DNA from: Acidobacteriota bacterium
Lineage (GTDB): Bacteria > Acidobacteriota > Terriglobia > Bryobacterales > Bryobacteraceae
Assembly (NCBI GenBank): GCA_016871135.1
Contig: VFZQ01000175.1
Location: forward strand, 1 to 8,856
DNA: 8,856 bases
Direction of reading: 5' to 3'
Each line of letters starts with the position of its first letter. Positions within the stretch are counted from its first letter, which is position 1. The notes under the pieces are model-generated. The model saw only the letters and a program-made list of their open reading frames with translations, was not told the DNA's origin and did no database searches. Shown piece after piece: positions 6,555 to 8,856 of this stretch. Position numbers and translations under genes: made by a program.

Positions 6555-7480
6555 ATCGACGACTTGCCTTCGTGCGAGGCGTAGTAGCTGATCCAAAGCT
6601 CGCCCTTGCGCCAGACGAGGCCGGCGTAGCTGGAGTCGCCGCTTGATGGCAGCGGAGAGACTTCTTTGAGCGTGCCCGCCGCCGCGTCGATCTCGACGAT
6701 GGCGGTGCGCGTTTTGCCGTCATGCAAACGGACGGCGCCGATCAAGCGACCGCCGGAAACCTCGACGAAGTGAGGACCGCCGATCCGGACACCGAGATCT
6801 TTCCACTGCCATTCTTTGTAGGGTGGCTTCGACGTGCCGAGCAGTGCTGTGCGGGTGCCCCCATCGCGTCGGAGCAGGCAGAGCGCGATGCCGTCCTTCT
6901 TGAAGAGAATGCTGGATTCGTTGGAGTAGCCGTCGGCTTGCAGCGTCGGAACGAGAGTGTCGAACTGCCGGCCGTCGTGCGAGGTGTAAAGGCGTGTAAT
7001 GCCGGCGCGCGACATCGTCTCATAGCCGACTGTATATGCCGCGCCTTTGTTCCAACTGACGCGCCAGAGCCAGAAGTTGTGATCGCCAATCTTGAATGGC
7101 TCAGACCATGCAGCGCCGTCGCGTGAGAACCAGGCGAAGGTGTCGTGCGGTACCGGCGACTGCCCGTCTTTTTCGCGCTGCGCGGCGGCTGCGGTGAGCA
7201 TCAATTCACCTTTTGGCGTGAGCGTGATTTTGGGATCCCGGAGGTCGAGAGCGTTGCTCTTGAGAAGTGCTTTCGATGTCCACTTCACGCCGTCGCGGCT
7301 GCCGATAACGCGGATCGCGCCATCGGTGGAGACGTGCGCGCGGCCCTCGCGGAAAACGCAGAGCCATTCGCCTTTGTGATGAATGAGGTCGGTGAAGGCG
7401 TTGTGCGGGGCGATATCCCAAATGCGGGCAACGTCGGCGGCGAGGAGAGGAATCGAGGCGAATAGGAGAAAAGGCTTCAC
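6530..7480 (-). CDS. Secreted sialidase-like beta-propeller protein with Asp-box (BNR) repeats
   Basis: An exported protein with the sialidase/neuraminidase-like propeller fold; it may bind or cleave glycans, but catalysis is unproven. The start is a GTG at 7480, giving MKPFLLFASIPLLAADVA, a signal peptide with likely cleavage near residue 15. The mature part of about 300 residues shows three Asp-boxes of the S.DG..W/F type: SRDGVKW (61-67), SRDGAAW (119-125) and SHDGRQF (167-173). Other family-style phrases are VFREGRAH (42-49), LRDPKITLTPKGELMLT (80-96) and GPHFVEVSGGRLIGAVR. FREG plus LRDPK suggests relation to exo-alpha-sialidase-type proteins that are common in Acidobacteriota and Planctomycetota. 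I cannot place a full sialidase active site (Arg triad, Tyr/Glu pair), so the neutral name is preferred. It is convergent with the deaminase gene (25 bp overlap) and divergent from the NUDIX gene, with only 18 bp between the two start codons. Confidence 0.8.
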   Translation of the reverse strand: MKPFLLFASIPLLAADVARIWDIAPHNAFTDLIHHKGEWLCVFREGRAHVSTDGAIRVIGSRDGVKWTSKALLKSNALDLRDPKITLTPKGELMLTAAAAQREKDGQSPVPHDTFAWFSRDGAAWSEPFKIGDHNFWLWRVSWNKGAAYTVGYETMSRAGITRLYTSHDGRQFDTLVPTLQADGYSNESSILFKKDGIALCLLRRDGGTRTALLGTSKPPYKEWQWKDLGVRIGGPHFVEVSGGRLIGAVRLHDGKTRTAIVEIDAAAGTLKEVSPLPSSGDSSYAGLVWRKGELWISYYASHEGKSSIYLARWKP

Positions 7481-7498
7481 CTCGCTATCCTATCTTGC

Positions 7499-8095
7499 GT
7501 GGCCTGGAAACTGAAGAGCTCGCGCGTGCATTTGCAGAACCGGTGGCTGACACTGCGCGAAAATGCCTATGAATTGCCGGACGGAACGCGGCTCGATAGC
7601 TACTGGATTGTGGAAAAGCCGTCGTATGTAGTGGTCGTCGGCGAGCGCGACGGCCAGCTGGTGATGATTCGCGAGTACCGGCCCGGAAGTGGCAAAATGC
7701 ATCTGAGCTTCCCGGCGGGCTTCATTGATGAAGGCGAGACACCGGAGCAAGCGGCTACACGCGAATTCCGCGAGGAGACCGGCTACGGCGCAGCGAACGC
7801 ACGCTTAATTGGCGTGATGGACGCACAGGCCGGCTGGTTGAAGGTGGCGTGCCATGTGGTGCTGGTCGATGTCAGCGAGACTGCCGGCGCCGTGGACGTG
7901 GAGATTGAGGAGGTGCTTCTGGTGAGTTGGGAGGAGGCGCTTTCCAAGGTGCTGGGCGGCGAGATTACGGAAATGCATACGGTGGCGGGGTGCTTCCTTG
8001 CGCGAGAGATTTCGCGCCTCGATCAGAAACTAGCTTCGAGGGCGACCGAGGACGTTATTACCCCCGCCCAGCCGTCGCCTCGTTCATCGCCTTAA
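7499..8095 (+). CDS. NUDIX hydrolase, ADP-ribose pyrophosphatase-like
   Basis: A cytoplasmic pyrophosphohydrolase that probably splits ADP-ribose or another nucleoside diphosphate derivative. The start is a GTG at 7499 giving MAWKLKSSRVHLQN; the N-terminal 'W...SS......N.W..LRE....LPDGT' pattern is normal for NudF-like proteins and supports this start. The complete NUDIX box spans residues 74-96 (GFIDEGETPEQ.. to ..REFREETGY), with the GX5EX7REUXEEXGU spacing intact and the metal-binding glutamates in REET. REYRPGSGKMHLSFPAG just before the box is typical of the ADP-ribose/sugar-nucleotide branch. After the core comes VDVEIEEVLLVSWEEAL and a low-complexity tail (PAQPSPRSSP) whose coding DNA is shared with the 3' end of cysE on the other strand (38 bp). 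Length is 198 residues, normal for the family. The exact substrate cannot be assigned from sequence. Confidence 0.9.
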   Translation: MAWKLKSSRVHLQNRWLTLRENAYELPDGTRLDSYWIVEKPSYVVVVGERDGQLVMIREYRPGSGKMHLSFPAGFIDEGETPEQAATREFREETGYGAANARLIGVMDAQAGWLKVACHVVLVDVSETAGAVDVEIEEVLLVSWEEALSKVLGGEITEMHTVAGCFLAREISRLDQKLASRATEDVITPAQPSPRSSP

Positions 8096-8708
8096 TATGC
8101 GCCTCCAGCTCCTGCACGCGCCGCGTGAGATCGGCGATGGCCTGACCTTCGGGATCGGGAAGCTTACCGTGTTCGAGTTGTTCGTTGGCGTCGGTACGCT
8201 GACGCACGACCTTGCCCGGAATGCCAACGACGGTCGAGTCGTCGGGCACCGAATGGACAACAACGCTGCCGGCGCCGACGCGGGCGTTGTCCCCAATTCG
8301 AATGTTGCCGAGCACCTTTGCGCCGGTACCGACAATCACCTTGTTGCCGAGCGTCGGATGACGCTTGCCGCTCTCCTTGCCCGTGCCGCCGAGCGTCACG
8401 CCCTGATAGAGCAGCACGTCATCGCCGATCTCTGTGGTCTCGCCGATGACAACTCCCATTCCGTGATCTATGAAAAATCTTCGGCCGATCGTCGCGCCGG
8501 GGTGAATCTCGATTCCAGTGAACGTCCGGCTAAGCTGAGAGATCAACCGTCCGAACAGGCGAAAACCGGCGCCGTGCACGGCGTGCGCGAGCCTATGCAA
8601 GAGAATCGCATGGAAGCCGGGGTAACAGAGAACGATCTCCAGCACGCTCTTGGCGGCCGGGTCTTCGCGGAAGATGGTATCGATTTGTTCGCGGATCGTT
8701 CGAAACAT
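8058..8708 (-). CDS. cysE: Serine O-acetyltransferase (SAT)
   Basis: It transfers acetyl from acetyl-CoA to L-serine, giving O-acetylserine for cysteine synthesis in the cytoplasm. From the ATG at 8708 (MFRTIREQIDTIFREDPAA) the protein is 216 residues, matching the short SAT class. The N-terminal helical domain (ALLYPGFHA-like LCYPGFHAILLHRLAH, 27-42) precedes the left-handed beta-helix: GIEIHPGATIG (65-75), FIDHGMGVVIGET (79-91) with the catalytic His82, then GVTLGGTGKESGKRHPTLG, and further hexapeptide turns to GIPGKVV. Glu67 stands where E. coli CysE has a catalytic Asp, as is usual in this class. The tail (ADLTRRVQELEAHIKAMNE) looks like a coiled coil. The start is uncertain: ATGs at 8723 and 8759 are in frame. 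The 8708 start has GAAG 9 bases upstream; the 8759 ATG has GGAGG directly against it. The IS ends 41-57 bp upstream, so the native promoter has probably been displaced. Confidence 0.92.
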   Translation of the reverse strand: MFRTIREQIDTIFREDPAAKSVLEIVLCYPGFHAILLHRLAHAVHGAGFRLFGRLISQLSRTFTGIEIHPGATIGRRFFIDHGMGVVIGETTEIGDDVLLYQGVTLGGTGKESGKRHPTLGNKVIVGTGAKVLGNIRIGDNARVGAGSVVVHSVPDDSTVVGIPGKVVRQRTDANEQLEHGKLPDPEGQAIADLTRRVQELEAHIKAMNEATAGRG

Positions 8709-8764
8709 TTGGGCAAACTTCATTATCTGATGTACAAAACGAAAAATCGATGCTAACATCCTCC

Positions 8765-8786
8765 TATTGAGTCCCGCATAATATAG
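8765..8786 (+). repeat. IS terminal inverted repeat, copy 2 (22 bp including target TA)
   Basis: The plus strand reads TA then TTGAGTCCCGCATAATA and TAG, identical to the reverse complement of 106-127. The bases outside differ (C before TA here, T there), so the identity ends exactly at the TA expected for an IS630-type insertion. Inside the element the sequences also diverge at once, as expected for the two different ends of one IS. Confidence 0.88.
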
Positions 8787-8788
8787 CG

Positions 8789-8856
8789 TCACTCCGGCCA
8801 AAGAGAAGCCTGTTTCCAGAACGAAGGAATAAGGCGCTTCCTCCGCCGCATCTTGC
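8789..8856 (-). CDS. Probable IS transposase, C-terminal fragment (enters from the right edge)
   Basis: One minus-strand frame reads KMRRRKRLIPSFWKQASLWPE and stops at TGA (8791-8789), two bases inside the terminal repeat. A basic stretch followed by an aromatic short tail, with a stop abutting the inverted repeat, is how compact IS transposase genes end. The other open frame here (continuing into cysE as ...LAGVTLYYAGLN) would cross the whole terminal repeat and is less likely. Only 21 residues are visible, so homology to a named family cannot be shown from this piece alone; its orientation matches the N-terminal fragment at 1-71. Confidence 0.5.
   Translation of the reverse strand, partial: KMRRRKRLIPSFWKQASLWPE

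Larger units (their letters stand above)
8765..8856 (-). mobile_element. IS630-like insertion sequence, right-hand fragment (transposase 3' end plus terminal repeat)
   Basis: The element starts at the TA at 8765 and runs off the right edge. It holds the terminal repeat and the last codons of a leftward-read transposase. Together with the fragment at 1-127 it gives the two opposite ends of what is probably one IS type, in the same orientation. The window edge lies within the element on both sides. Confidence 0.72.

Noticed and set aside
128..8764. The whole segment as a composite transposon carrying accessory cargo.
   Set aside because: The cargo (cdaA-cdaR, cysE, a NUDIX hydrolase and others) looks chromosomal, and the IS copies are incomplete at the window edges; a contig ending at repeats explains the layout more simply. 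Kept only as an alternative in the findings.
8709..8801. An extension of the cysE frame upstream into the IS (beginning MAGVTLYYAG).
   Set aside because: It runs through the terminal inverted repeat and IS sequence; SAT proteins begin near MFRTIRE. The open frame is a by-product of the insertion.
1..8856. Search for CRISPR arrays, tRNA or rRNA genes, toxin-antitoxin pairs, phage genes or a defence system.
   Set aside because: No regularly spaced repeats, RNA-gene hallmarks or defence-type domains were seen on either strand; apart from the IS ends the window is filled by ordinary genes.

Overview
This is a GC-rich, gene-dense bacterial chromosomal segment of mostly ordinary housekeeping and accessory genes, with a piece of the same insertion sequence (IS) at each end. 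The combination of a CdaA-CdaR-GlmM locus, a secreted CocE/NonD-type hydrolase, an Asp-box sialidase-like protein, several GTG starts and an IS630-like transposase of the 'AGVRRDF...LEKRR' type would fit an Acidobacteriota-like (for example Bryobacterales/Solibacter-type) organism. That assignment is inference from gene style, not proof.

Layout, left to right. 1-127 (minus): the 5' end of an IS630-like transposase gene plus its terminal inverted repeat. 111-254 (minus): the first 42-43 codons of glmM, cut by that IS. 257-919 and 916-1755 (minus): cdaR and cdaA, which form the c-di-AMP synthase operon with glmM. 1804-3660 (plus): a secreted CocE/NonD alpha/beta-hydrolase resembling alpha-amino-acid ester hydrolases, divergent from cdaA. 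3638-5603 (minus): a tight three-gene run, in transcription order a YbgC-like acyl-CoA thioesterase, a Gfo/Idh/MocA oxidoreductase and a TspO/MBR membrane protein. 5646-6554 (plus): an adenosine-deaminase-superfamily enzyme. 6530-7480 (minus): a secreted Asp-box sialidase-like beta-propeller. 7499-8095 (plus): a NUDIX ADP-ribose pyrophosphatase-like hydrolase. 8058-8708 (minus): serine O-acetyltransferase (cysE). 8765-8856: the other end of the same IS type, carrying the 3' end of a transposase gene.

Working together: CdaA makes c-di-AMP, CdaR is its membrane-anchored regulator, and GlmM is both an essential amino-sugar enzyme and a known CdaA partner. Here the glmM reading frame ends after 47 codons because of the IS. 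The other genes read as independent small units packed back to back: three convergent pairs overlap by 23, 25 and 38 bp, and three divergent pairs have gaps of only 18 to 48 bp. No stretch of 300 bases lacks a gene, and I saw no tRNA, rRNA, CRISPR array or clear rho-independent terminator.

The strongest unusual signal is at the edges. An identical 22-bp sequence lies in inverted orientation at 106-127 and 8765-8786, each copy beginning with TA (the IS630-type target), and the two transposase fragments point the same way. The simplest reading is that the window is an assembly contig that stops inside two copies of one repeated IS. An 8.6-kb segment between direct IS copies, or a circular form, is also compatible. 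I see no convincing new multi-gene system.
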